DNA from: an uncultured Eubacterium sp.
Lineage (GTDB): Bacteria > Bacillota > Clostridia > Oscillospirales > Acutalibacteraceae
Assembly (NCBI GenBank): GCA_934512155.1
Contig: CAKSWS010000030.1
Span: forward strand, 1-20,973
Length of the DNA stretch: 20,973 bases
Reading direction: 5' to 3'
Shown in pieces: positions 7,935 through 16,669 of the stretch (within the stretch, counting starts at the first letter, position 1; each line of letters opens with the position of its first letter). The notes below the pieces were generated by a model. The model did not search any database and was not told the origin of the DNA. It worked only from the letters and a program-made list of their open reading frames with translations. The position numbers and the translations under genes were made by a program.

Positions 7935-10900
7935 ATGAAAACGAGCAAAAGAGTCCTCAGCTTTTTCTTAGCTGTGGTAATGGCACTTACTGCCTGCTCT
8001 GCCGGATTTGCTGCTTTTGCAAAAGAAGTTAATCCGAAGGACAACAGTCCTTTCAGCGACAAGTATGCAAGTGCCGACAAGAGTGTAGAAGCGCTTGACC
8101 AGCTTTTAGACTCACTTCTTCCCACAATACTTGATGCTATTGGCGAAGAAAAACTTGCATCAATCGGTATTACCGACTTAGATGCAATCAAAAACGCGCA
8201 AAACGACAATGAAGACGTAAAATCTGCAAAGTTTTACGAATTTATGAGTCAGTTGTCCGCATTCCTGTATCCTAAACTTGCAGGCGCTTCAATGAGCAGC
8301 GTGCTTGCAGACGCAGGTCTTTCATCAGGAGATGCAGAAAAAGACGCAGAAAATTACGCTTATCTTAATGAAGATGGCGCAGCAACAGACTTTTGGACAA
8401 TTTATTCCGTTTGCAGAGACAATGCAGATGAACACGGTTCAGATTTACAAAAGCTTTGCTACAAGTACTTAAACGGTTATACCGACGGTGAAGGCAACAA
8501 AGTTATGGGTCTTGAAGAACTTCTTCAGGCAAGAAATACTGTTAAAGATAACGTTTCTAACCTTACCAATGGCGCTATTGAAGAAATCAGCAACATTGCC
8601 GCAAAAATCGGATTAACCAAATCTTATGGTGAAGCAAGCGTTACACTTAATAAATCATTAAGTGAAGTTAAGGCAATGCTTAGTGCTTACGAAAGTGCTA
8701 ACGGTGCCTTTGCAATGAAAACAAATGACTACGACTTGTCAATTCTTATTGATACTTACAATGCTATCATTTCATTTGTTGACAGTTCACTTTCTTGCAA
8801 AGATTTAGGCGACTTACTTTATTACGTAATTGTAGACCAATATGCTGTTATGGCAGGATTATACAATCTTTGTATTGTTGAAGGCGGCGGCAATACCGGT
8901 TTCACTAAGGATTACTACAAAAATTGGTTTAACTCATTCTCAAGTTCGTTATCTTATGAAGACTTTGTTAAAGATTTTGACTTCAGCGAATACACGGGTA
9001 TCGATGACCAAGGAAAAAGCGGTGTCTATCGCCAGGCACTTGCAGCTGAATTTTTCCAAAATGTTCTTGGTGCCGACGAAATCGGAAACTCCGAGCATTA
9101 TACCGAATATATTCTCGGTATGCTTTCATTGTTAAAGTACTCAACAGTCAGCGACGGTCAAACTGCTATTGCCGGTATGGGATTAACCCAAGCTCAAGTT
9201 GATTACATGAACACTAACCCAAAAGTTGTTTTCCCTAACGGCAGGTCTTATAACATTTGCCAATCAAACAGCTACTTGCAACAGTTCATTGTTAATGATT
9301 TATCCAACTTAGGATTCAGCAAAGAATTCAAAGATTACATCGGCAGTCTTCAAGTTACATCTTCAAGAATGGATGACTATGCAGTATTTGTTAATTTCCG
9401 TAATGCATTTAAAAACGGAACGGGTACTTTATCAACATTCCAAGATACAATGCCTGAACATGCTAAGAAATTTACGAAAGTTTGTGCAGATGCTTATACT
9501 TCTAAATTTGTAGCTTCAACAGATGTTTCTACATTACTTACTCAAGATGTTAATGACAATTATACAAACAAATTGATGAGCGAGTACAAATTCGTTTCTG
9601 CAAATTATCCGTTTGAATCAGGCGATTACCTTGAATTAACTGCTTCAATCATTGACGGTTATGTTGCAATGGCAACAGACCTTACCGGTTTGTTAAACTA
9701 TCTTCTTCCTAAACTCGGCGTTAATTTTGACTTAAGCAGTTTAGGTATTAACTTAAATGATATCGTTTCAACAGTAGTTTCTGCTTTAACTCAAATTAAA
9801 GACGAAAACGGAAATCCTTTAACTTGGGATACTATTATCGCAAGCTTACAAGGTATTTACAAGAATGTTGCAACAGACCCTATTGGCGCAGTTGCAAACA
9901 TTCTTCCTCTTTTAACAATTTTGATTGACGAAATCATTCTTCCTATCGTATTCAACGGCGACGGCGATGCATTTAACGGCGTTATTTATGAAATGATTGC
10001 CGATCCGGATAACGGTATTTTGAAAAATATCAGCGAAGATGCTTACAACAAAGTTATGGATTTGTTTAATACATACGGTATTACATCACTTTCATTTGAC
10101 TTAAACTACATTCTTCCTGCACTTACAGATTACATGGCAACAGGCAGCACTGCAAAAGCAACAAAAGGCTTTTATGCTGACCTTACAACAGAGGACGGTC
10201 AACAGGTACCTATTATTTCAACAGTAGGTGCACTTGACAAACTTATTGCCGAAAAACTTGTTAACTGCAAATTTACCGCTTCAATGGATGCCGGCGTTGC
10301 AGAACTTCTTAAAACTGTTATAAGCGTTCTTAACGACGCAGTTGCAGAATATGCAGACAGCCATAACACAAATGACACTGCAGACGCTAAACTCGGCGGC
10401 ACACTCAACGGTGAAGAAGCAACGATTTGTAAAGGAATTAACAACATTGGTGTTGCACTTCCTTCAATCATAAACAATTTTGTAACAAAACTTCTTGCAC
10501 TTTACAATGTAAATTCAGACTGGAAGTTTGACAGCCGTATTTCACGCAGCACCGGTTCAATTACCGTAGGTACAGACAATGATGCTGTTACAACAACATA
10601 CGGCACAGCAAATAACGATACACTTACAGACGTTAAAGAACACATCTTTGATATTGGCGATGACAGAGATCCTTCAAACGTTTCTTCATGGCTTGTTCAA
10701 TTAATTGTAAGCGACTGGTTGAACGCAATTATTGATTTGTTCCACGACGTAACAAACAGCAGCAACACAATTACAGACAATCTTCCAATCATAAGCAGCT
10801 TAATTACTTCTTTGGGCGGATTCAATGATGACAGTGTTGTTACAGATATTTTCAACAGTTTCTTCTATCTTACAAGAAACAGCGACTACAGCTTTGCATT

Positions 10901-13900
10901 TGACAACAGAGAAATTCCTTGTGCAACAAACGGCGAACAATATTGGGGCTTAAGCGAAGATTCAGCTTACTACCTTATTGCAAACGTTGGCCCGCTTGTA
11001 GACATTGTAATGAGCATTGTTAATGCAAACAAAAAAGCAGACACAGATACAGACACAACAACAAATGCACTTAATGCAGTAGGCACAAACGCAACAACAG
11101 CTCCTATTGCTATTAAATACAACAGCGAAAAATACATTCTTACAAAAGAGAATGAAAAAGTTGCTAAAGAATTACTTACTTCAGTTGACGAATTGATTTC
11201 AACAATTCTTGAAAACACTTATGTTAACGGCTTCTCTATTGACAAGGTAGACGGAATTCTTTCAGGCGTAGTTACATTTATTGTTAACCACTTCGGTAAA
11301 GATACCGCCGATGAAATTATGAAAGTTGTTAGAGATTACCTTGAAGTAATTTGTGCAGAAAGCATTAAAGACAATTTTGCACCTAAGAGAAATACAAACT
11401 CTAACGGTCCTGTTGACGCAAAGAAAGTTTATACAAACAAAGAACTTTCAATTCTCGTTACAGAAACATATTCTCTCCTTGAAGATATCCTCAATCAGGT
11501 TATTAACATTAAGGGCGATGACAATGACTACATTGTAAATGCTATTGACGGTATTTTCTCACCAAGTTCAATAGCTGTTCGTTCAAATGTTGACGAACAT
11601 ATTAAAGACTACATTACTTGGAGCGAGCTTTCAGTTTCAAAGTATGCTACAGACCTTGGCTACAGCTTTAACGCAGGAGACAAACAGGCATTCTACAGAA
11701 ACTTGTTTGATGCCCTTGGTCCTATCACAGCAATCGTTGGCACACTTCTCAGTGCAGACACAACAGGCTACTACGACCAAGTTCTTACTCCGGTATTTGA
11801 TTCAGTAGCAAACACTTGCGGCTTAAATCTTTACACGCCGGATGATAATTCCGGTAAAGAACTTATGCTTGGCGTAACAACATTTGTTTCAGAGCTTCTT
11901 AACAAATTACTTGCTGCTCCTGCAACAACACTTGTAAGTGCTCTTCAAGGCATAAGCGCAGTTCTTACAGACGAAAACGTTAAACAAATTCTTAACGGTG
12001 TATTAACACCTATTACAAGCGAAATTAACGGACTTGGAAATGTTGTTGCAGTTCTTTCGCCTACTCTTAGTGAAACAGTAAAAGGTCTTAATGACAAAAT
12101 TACAGGTGCTGTTGATGTTTCAGGCAGCAACATTATTGTTAACTTAATCAACTCTGTTCAAAGTGCAGTTAAAGTTGAATTTGATTTCAACCACTTCTCA
12201 AAATTAAGCACAGCAAACGCATTCCTTATGGTTTATGCTATTGCAGTTGACTCAGTTCTTAGTTCCGGCTTAATTCAAGGCTTACTTGGAAATAATTACA
12301 AGCAAATCCTTAGCATGATTAATAAACTTGATGCAAACAAAGTGCTTAACATTATTTCAGGTGTTCTTAACTCTGTTTCTAACCCAACAGAAGCTTACTG
12401 GACATTTGAAGAATACCTTGCAAAAGAAACAAACACATTTACTTATCCTTCAGGAATTACAGCAAGCGATGCGGACGACGCAGTAGATTCACTTGATTCA
12501 CTTGTTAAAAATGTGTTCCCACTTCTTCAAAGCCTTGGTGTTCTTGATTATGAAGGACTTCCTGAACTTGTAAACAACCTTCTCTTTAAGAATGAAATGG
12601 TTACAAAAATTGCAACCGCTGTTTACGGAGCTCTTGAATCAACAATTCACTTCTCACCTGCCGACCTTGCTTCTTACCTTACAGATAAGAGTTTCGGCAA
12701 CACCTACTCTTCCGCAGCAGCACAACTTAAAAAGTGTTCAAGTTGGAAACAGGTTAAAAACATTAACTGGGGCTTCACAGACGGTTCAGCAAAAGCAGAA
12801 CAGGGCTTCATTAATGCACTTGCTGCTCTTTGCCGCCCTGTAAACGATGTACTTGCAGCATTCCTTGCTTCAAAAGACATTAACCTCGGCGAAGCCGTTG
12901 CAAGCATTGTTCCTACACTTAACTTTGGAATTAACGGCACAAGCGGTGACATTGAATACAGCGTTGTATTAAAAGATTCCAAGTTAAATGTTTACATTAA
13001 AAACACAGCAGACGGAAACACTCTTTATAACAGAATTGAACTTGATTTAACCGACATTCTTGCTTTAATCAAAGATATGAAGATTGGCGGTTCAAACGGT
13101 TACGAAAGTGCAATCATTCCTCTTCTTGAGGCATTTATGTGCGACGGAATTAAAACAAATTCTCAGTACATCAACGATTACAATAAGGCAAAAGATAACC
13201 TTATTATTAACATTCTTAACCCACTCTTCGGTTTTGTAGATAAAGTTCTTGCAAATCCGTTTGACACAATTACAGCGGTTCTTCCAAACGTTGCATACTT
13301 TATTGACAATGGCGGAATCACTCAATTCCTTAACAACCTTCTTGCTCCTGTTACACAGGATATCTTAGGTCAGTTAAGCAAAAACGGTGTAAATGTTGAT
13401 GCAATTATTGAAGATATTGCAGGTACCGATTTAGGCGGCATTCTTTCAAATGTAATCAACAGCAACCTTAAAACAAAGGTTAACATCAGTCTTAAACTCA
13501 GCGACCTCAACTCAAGCAACATTCAAGATGCTATTATTCCTATCGTAAACTCATTACTTAAAGACTTAGGAATTAAACTTCCTGAATTTAAGTGGTCTAC
13601 ACTTGCAAGCCACGGCACACAAACATCATTTAACAGTGTTGCAGGCGGCAAAGGAATCCGCATCAGTGCAAACCAAGGTGAAACACTTGTTGCAGTTCTT
13701 CGCTATGTAAGCGACCTTCTTATTACAAATGCAAACAGCCTTAAAAAGATTATTTGTTCTATTGACGCTGTTGCTAAGAATAAGACAATCGTAAATATTG
13801 TTACAACAGTATTTAACCAAATCAGCGGTGCTCATAAAGATGAAATTGTTAAAGCAGTATTCTACCTCCTTATGCAGAACCCTGAAAACTCATTCTTCGA

Positions 13901-15227
13901 TTACAGAAACTTCACTTATAAGAACTATGACTTCAGTTATCCTTCAACTGTAGATGTTGACTTCCTTACAATTATCGGACCAATGCTTGACGGTCTTGTT
14001 GGCGGTCTTGTTGACGGCGGTCTTAACCAATTAATAGGCGGTCTTATCTACAAAGATGACATTATCAGCTCACTTGTATGTGGACTTTACGGTGCAATCG
14101 AAAAGGTTGAAATCAACAAGAATTTGAACCTTACTCAACTTCTTGCTCAAACAAACATTGACTTTACAACTGAGAACGTTGCTAAACTTCTTACAGACAA
14201 AGACTACGGTCAGTCATATTCAAGTGCAGCAAATGCTATTAAAAAGGCAGGTTCTTGGAGCAAGGTTAACAAGGACAGCTTAACTTGGGGCGTAACAGAC
14301 AGAGACAGCTTTGTTCACGCACTTTGTGCAGCACTTCGTCCTCTTTACGGTGTACTTGATGTTCTTCTTAACGACGGAATGCTTGGCTTATTTGACCTTA
14401 TTTACCTTCCGGGTTCAGACGGTTACACTTCAGCAATCGTTCCTCTTATGGAAGCATTCGGTCTTTACAACATTAAAACTCAGTATCAATACAGACAGGA
14501 TATGAGCAAGGAATACGACGCTATTCTTCTTGACATCCTCAATCCTCTTCTTGACAAGGTTGAAGATATTCTTAACGCTCCTATCCAAATGCTTTGCAGC
14601 ATTCTTCCAAACCTTTCATTGTTCTTCGCAAACGATGGCTTGCTTCAGTTAATCGACAATCTCCTTCTTCCGATTACTGCACTTCTTGATTCACTTCAGC
14701 CGATTGTAGAGGTAAACGATGTAATTAAGGCTCTTGGCGTTGATATTGACGGTATGATTAACGGTCTTGGTCTTGGCGTTAAATTCCACCTTGACATTTA
14801 TGACCTTTCAGGTTCTCTTAAACCGCTTATCGGTAAAGACAACATTGTAACTCTTCTTAACTCAGTTCTTAAATTAATCAAAATCGGCGGTCAACCTCTT
14901 GGCCTTGAACTTATGCCGATTGATTGGTTCCAGCTTGCTTCACATGGCACGGTAATTACTGATGAGCCTTCACAAGCTGCAACATTTGGTTCAAGAATTT
15001 ATGTTAAGGCAGATCCAAGCGAAGTTCTTATTTCTGTTCTTCGTTACCTTATTAACACAGTTAACTACAAAGATAACTTCAACACAATTAACAACCTTGT
15101 AAGCGGTCTCCTTGGCGGAGCAAGCGATTCTATCTCTGATGTAGTATCTCAGGTACTCGGTATGCTTTCCGGCGATACAGACGAAGTTATTTCTTCACTG
15201 TGTGAACTTCTTCAAACTCTTGCTTAA
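7935..15227 (+). CDS. Giant secreted helical-repeat protein (2430 aa), function unknown
   Basis: Two in-frame ATGs exist, at 7929 and 7935. AAGGAG at 7921-7926 is only 2 bases from the first and 8 from the second, so I choose 7935 (MKTSKRVLS...). Residues 1-29 form a signal peptide (AFA before KE). LTAC at 18-21 also fits a lipobox, so a lipoprotein fate with Cys21 is possible. The rest is low in Cys and made of hydrophobic helices with recurring phrases: SAIxPLxEAF, ILNPLxxxVxxIL, LASHGT, (A/S)VLRY, SYSSAAxxxKKxxSW. The part from about 10905 consists of three diverged tandem units, with GY(E/T)SAI-type motifs 444 and 441 residues apart. No catalytic motif, dockerin, LPXTG, SLH or transmembrane anchor is seen. 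The protein ends exactly where a fourth unit's linker would begin. I do not recognise a named family. A fibre-like or surface-layer role, or binding of a partner, is conceivable but unproven. Confidence 0.93.
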   Translation: MKTSKRVLSFFLAVVMALTACSAGFAAFAKEVNPKDNSPFSDKYASADKSVEALDQLLDSLLPTILDAIGEEKLASIGITDLDAIKNAQNDNEDVKSAKFYEFMSQLSAFLYPKLAGASMSSVLADAGLSSGDAEKDAENYAYLNEDGAATDFWTIYSVCRDNADEHGSDLQKLCYKYLNGYTDGEGNKVMGLEELLQARNTVKDNVSNLTNGAIEEISNIAAKIGLTKSYGEASVTLNKSLSEVKAMLSAYESANGAFAMKTNDYDLSILIDTYNAIISFVDSSLSCKDLGDLLYYVIVDQYAVMAGLYNLCIVEGGGNTGFTKDYYKNWFNSFSSSLSYEDFVKDFDFSEYTGIDDQGKSGVYRQALAAEFFQNVLGADEIGNSEHYTEYILGMLSLLKYSTVSDGQTAIAGMGLTQAQVDYMNTNPKVVFPNGRSYNICQSNSYLQQFIVNDLSNLGFSKEFKDYIGSLQVTSSRMDDYAVFVNFRNAFKNGTGTLSTFQDTMPEHAKKFTKVCADAYTSKFVASTDVSTLLTQDVNDNYTNKLMSEYKFVSANYPFESGDYLELTASIIDGYVAMATDLTGLLNYLLPKLGVNFDLSSLGINLNDIVSTVVSALTQIKDENGNPLTWDTIIASLQGIYKNVATDPIGAVANILPLLTILIDEIILPIVFNGDGDAFNGVIYEMIADPDNGILKNISEDAYNKVMDLFNTYGITSLSFDLNYILPALTDYMATGSTAKATKGFYADLTTEDGQQVPIISTVGALDKLIAEKLVNCKFTASMDAGVAELLKTVISVLNDAVAEYADSHNTNDTADAKLGGTLNGEEATICKGINNIGVALPSIINNFVTKLLALYNVNSDWKFDSRISRSTGSITVGTDNDAVTTTYGTANNDTLTDVKEHIFDIGDDRDPSNVSSWLVQLIVSDWLNAIIDLFHDVTNSSNTITDNLPIISSLITSLGGFNDDSVVTDIFNSFFYLTRNSDYSFAFDNREIPCATNGEQYWGLSEDSAYYLIANVGPLVDIVMSIVNANKKADTDTDTTTNALNAVGTNATTAPIAIKYNSEKYILTKENEKVAKELLTSVDELISTILENTYVNGFSIDKVDGILSGVVTFIVNHFGKDTADEIMKVVRDYLEVICAESIKDNFAPKRNTNSNGPVDAKKVYTNKELSILVTETYSLLEDILNQVINIKGDDNDYIVNAIDGIFSPSSIAVRSNVDEHIKDYITWSELSVSKYATDLGYSFNAGDKQAFYRNLFDALGPITAIVGTLLSADTTGYYDQVLTPVFDSVANTCGLNLYTPDDNSGKELMLGVTTFVSELLNKLLAAPATTLVSALQGISAVLTDENVKQILNGVLTPITSEINGLGNVVAVLSPTLSETVKGLNDKITGAVDVSGSNIIVNLINSVQSAVKVEFDFNHFSKLSTANAFLMVYAIAVDSVLSSGLIQGLLGNNYKQILSMINKLDANKVLNIISGVLNSVSNPTEAYWTFEEYLAKETNTFTYPSGITASDADDAVDSLDSLVKNVFPLLQSLGVLDYEGLPELVNNLLFKNEMVTKIATAVYGALESTIHFSPADLASYLTDKSFGNTYSSAAAQLKKCSSWKQVKNINWGFTDGSAKAEQGFINALAALCRPVNDVLAAFLASKDINLGEAVASIVPTLNFGINGTSGDIEYSVVLKDSKLNVYIKNTADGNTLYNRIELDLTDILALIKDMKIGGSNGYESAIIPLLEAFMCDGIKTNSQYINDYNKAKDNLIINILNPLFGFVDKVLANPFDTITAVLPNVAYFIDNGGITQFLNNLLAPVTQDILGQLSKNGVNVDAIIEDIAGTDLGGILSNVINSNLKTKVNISLKLSDLNSSNIQDAIIPIVNSLLKDLGIKLPEFKWSTLASHGTQTSFNSVAGGKGIRISANQGETLVAVLRYVSDLLITNANSLKKIICSIDAVAKNKTIVNIVTTVFNQISGAHKDEIVKAVFYLLMQNPENSFFDYRNFTYKNYDFSYPSTVDVDFLTIIGPMLDGLVGGLVDGGLNQLIGGLIYKDDIISSLVCGLYGAIEKVEINKNLNLTQLLAQTNIDFTTENVAKLLTDKDYGQSYSSAANAIKKAGSWSKVNKDSLTWGVTDRDSFVHALCAALRPLYGVLDVLLNDGMLGLFDLIYLPGSDGYTSAIVPLMEAFGLYNIKTQYQYRQDMSKEYDAILLDILNPLLDKVEDILNAPIQMLCSILPNLSLFFANDGLLQLIDNLLLPITALLDSLQPIVEVNDVIKALGVDIDGMINGLGLGVKFHLDIYDLSGSLKPLIGKDNIVTLLNSVLKLIKIGGQPLGLELMPIDWFQLASHGTVITDEPSQAATFGSRIYVKADPSEVLISVLRYLINTVNYKDNFNTINNLVSGLLGGASDSISDVVSQVLGMLSGDTDEVISSLCELLQTLA
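10905..12437 (+). repeat. Giant-protein tandem unit 1 of 3 (most diverged)
   Basis: It starts after a segment (FFYLTRNSDYSFAFDNREIP) that resembles the end of the next units (VFYLLMQNPENSFFDYRN). Markers in order: LGYSFNAGDKQAFYRNLFDA, then GYYDQVLTPVFDS at 11766, then ILNGVLTPITSEI, then LMVYAIAVDSVL. Each has a counterpart in units 2 and 3. The left boundary is approximate. Confidence 0.6.
12438..13931 (+). repeat. Giant-protein tandem unit 2 of 3
   Basis: It begins at FTYPSG (12438) and spans 498 residues. Markers: AVYGALESTIHF, then TYSSAAAQLKKCSSW, then INWGFTDG, then GYESAIIPLLEAF at 13098, then IINILNPLFGFVDKVL, then FLNNLLAPVTQDI, then STLASHGTQ, then LVAVLRYVSDLL. Compared with unit 3 it has about 57 extra residues before the GYESAI motif, including a beta-like stretch (YSVVLKDSKLNVYIKN). 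Confidence 0.8.
13932..15227 (+). repeat. Giant-protein tandem unit 3 of 3 (C-terminal)
   Basis: It begins at FSYPST (13932) and runs 431 residues to the stop. Markers match unit 2: GLYGAIEKVEI, SYSSAANAIKKAGSW, LTWGVTD, GYTSAIVPLMEAF at 14421, LLDILNPLLDKVEDIL, LIDNLLLPITALL, QLASHGTVI, LISVLRYLINTV. The final DEVISSLCELL aligns with DEIVKAVFYLL of unit 2, so the protein ends at a unit boundary. Confidence 0.8.
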
Positions 15228-15250
15228 TTAAAAGTTTGATAAACAAAACG

Positions 15251-15276
15251 GGCATCCCTTTCGGGATGCCTTTTTT
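15251..15276 (+). terminator. Rho-independent terminator of the 2430-residue gene
   Basis: GGCATCCC (15251-15258), loop TTTC, GGGATGCC (15263-15270), then six T. It starts 23 bases after the stop codon. The tail GATGCCTTTTT is repeated directly after itself (to about 15287), a tiny duplication. Confidence 0.95.
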
Positions 15277-15368
15277 GATGCCTTTTTACAAAATATTATT
15301 ATATAAGCCGAATAATTGTAAAAAACGCAGTTTTGCATTTTACTTATTATATATAATGTAATTAATAC

Positions 15369-15397
15369 TTGTATATTATATATTTTTTTAGTATAAT
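15369..15397 (+). promoter_or_regulatory. Promoter of the four-gene operon
   Basis: -35 TTGTAT (15369-15374), exact 17-bp spacer, perfect -10 TATAAT (15392-15397). Transcription should start near 15404, about 29 nt before the ATG of the first gene, so there is no room for a leader regulator. Confidence 0.8.
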
Positions 15398-15432
15398 AAA
15401 TTCATATATTACTATTAATCGGTGGTGAAAAA

Positions 15433-16152
15433 ATGCTCGGCAAATATGTCAGAGTCAAGGTCGTTAAACCTATCGGCTCAGTAGATGACAGCACGGGCTA
15501 TACTTATCCGCTGAATTACGGAACTGTTTACGATATAAAAAATCAAGAAGCATTCATAATGGGAATTCACCATCCTGTGCGTAATTTTGACGGGCGAGTT
15601 ATAGCTGTGCTTTGTAACAAACAAAACGGAAAATACATTTGGGTTGTGGCACCCAAAAGCACAAGGTTTATAATTAATGATATTAAAGAATATATTAATT
15701 TAGACCGTGATTTTTCAGATTATAAAATTGAATGTCTTTATGAAAGCAGTTGCGGCGCTGTTGTTTACAGAGACATTAAAGGTGAAATACGGTATCTTCT
15801 TATTAAAAACAAACGCTCTGCCCATTGGGGCTTTCCAAAAGGTCATATAGAACAAGGCGAAACAAAGGAAGACACTGCACGTCGAGAGGTGCTTGAAGAA
15901 ACAGGAATTCACGTTAAAATTATTAACGGTTTTGAATGCATATCAAAATATAAAATTCAAAACAAAATTGAAAAATCCGTTTCTATTTTTGTAGGTACAA
16001 CAAACGACACTTCAACAAACATTCAGGCAGAAGAAATTGAAGATTATATTTGGCTTACTTATGACCGTGCTTTAAGCCTTTTAAAATTTGAAAATGACAA
16101 AAGCATAATCAAAGCTGCACATGAATTTTTAAACAAAAATAATTATATTTAG
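15433..16152 (+). CDS. Inorganic-pyrophosphatase-like domain fused to a Nudix hydrolase (239 aa)
   Basis: ATG at 15433 with GGTGG 7 bases upstream. The C-terminal domain (about 100-239) carries a complete Nudix box at residues 137-159: Gly137, Glu143, Arg151-Glu152, Glu155-Glu156, Gly158. It follows GFPKGHIE, typical of the Ap4A-hydrolase/MutT-like group, so it should hydrolyse a nucleoside diphosphate linked to another moiety in the cytoplasm; the substrate cannot be told. The N-terminal about 90 residues (YPLNYGTV, MGIHHPVRNFDGRVIAVL, WVVAP) match, from memory, a small Clostridia/Bacilli family annotated as inorganic pyrophosphatase. Where that family has an acidic DGEEQDAY-like segment this protein has IKNQEAF, so the domain may not be catalytic. 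First gene of the operon; the next start follows after 10 nt. Confidence 0.9.
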   Translation: MLGKYVRVKVVKPIGSVDDSTGYTYPLNYGTVYDIKNQEAFIMGIHHPVRNFDGRVIAVLCNKQNGKYIWVVAPKSTRFIINDIKEYINLDRDFSDYKIECLYESSCGAVVYRDIKGEIRYLLIKNKRSAHWGFPKGHIEQGETKEDTARREVLEETGIHVKIINGFECISKYKIQNKIEKSVSIFVGTTNDTSTNIQAEEIEDYIWLTYDRALSLLKFENDKSIIKAAHEFLNKNNYI

Positions 16153-16162
16153 GAGAAATTAT

Positions 16163-16669
16163 ATGCAACAACTTTGCCAAACAATTCAAGAATTTTTATC
16201 ATCCCACGGAATACCGGATGAACTTGTTGTATTCCTTATTTCATTAATGCCTGTGCTTGAATGCAGATTGGGTATGTTTACAGCAATCGTATTACTGCAA
16301 ATGAACACATTTAAAGGCTTTATTATAAGCTTTATCGGCAACATAATTCCTATTCCGTTAATATTACTGCTTATTAACTGGATTTTTGAATTATTGAAAA
16401 AAGTACCGGGTATAAAAAAACTTGTGTTTTGGCTTGAAGACAAAACACTTAAAAAACGAGATAAAATTGACAAATACGGCATTTGGGGATTGCTTTTATT
16501 TGTTGCAATACCTTTACCGGGAACAGGCGGATGGACCGGTGCCCTTTTAGCCTCCCTTTTACATTTAGATAAGAAAAAATCATTTTTAGTTATTTCACTT
16601 GGCGTTTTCATTGCAGGTCTTATTATGACCGTGCTTTCCCTTATTGTAGGAAACGCAGTATTTGGGTAA
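16163..16669 (+). CDS. Small membrane protein of the PF06695 (COG2426, putative small multidrug export) type (168 aa)
   Basis: The ribosome binding site AGGAG overlaps the stop codon of the previous gene (TTTAGGAGAA), 6 bases before ATG, so translation is coupled. Hydrophobic segments lie at about 20-47, 52-77, 107-133 and 139-166. Between them is a basic cytoplasmic loop (KKVPGIKKLV...KKRDKIDKYG). The family hallmarks are MPVLECRLG (a variant of P-x-x-E-x-R) and VAIPLPGTGGWTGAL around 114-128. The family name suggests small-molecule export, but experimental support is thin and the true substrate is unknown. The length is normal for the family. Confidence 0.85.
   Translation: MQQLCQTIQEFLSSHGIPDELVVFLISLMPVLECRLGMFTAIVLLQMNTFKGFIISFIGNIIPIPLILLLINWIFELLKKVPGIKKLVFWLEDKTLKKRDKIDKYGIWGLLLFVAIPLPGTGGWTGALLASLLHLDKKKSFLVISLGVFIAGLIMTVLSLIVGNAVFG

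Noticed and set aside
10905..15227. Recent DNA-level duplication of the giant-protein units
   Set aside because: The units align as protein motifs only; nucleotide sequence is well diverged, so the duplication is old.
15318..15343. Imperfect inverted repeat GTAAAA...TTTTAC as a terminator or full repeat copy
   Set aside because: Weak, AT-only stem lying after a strong terminator; mentioned only as a possible degenerate relative of the 31-bp palindrome.
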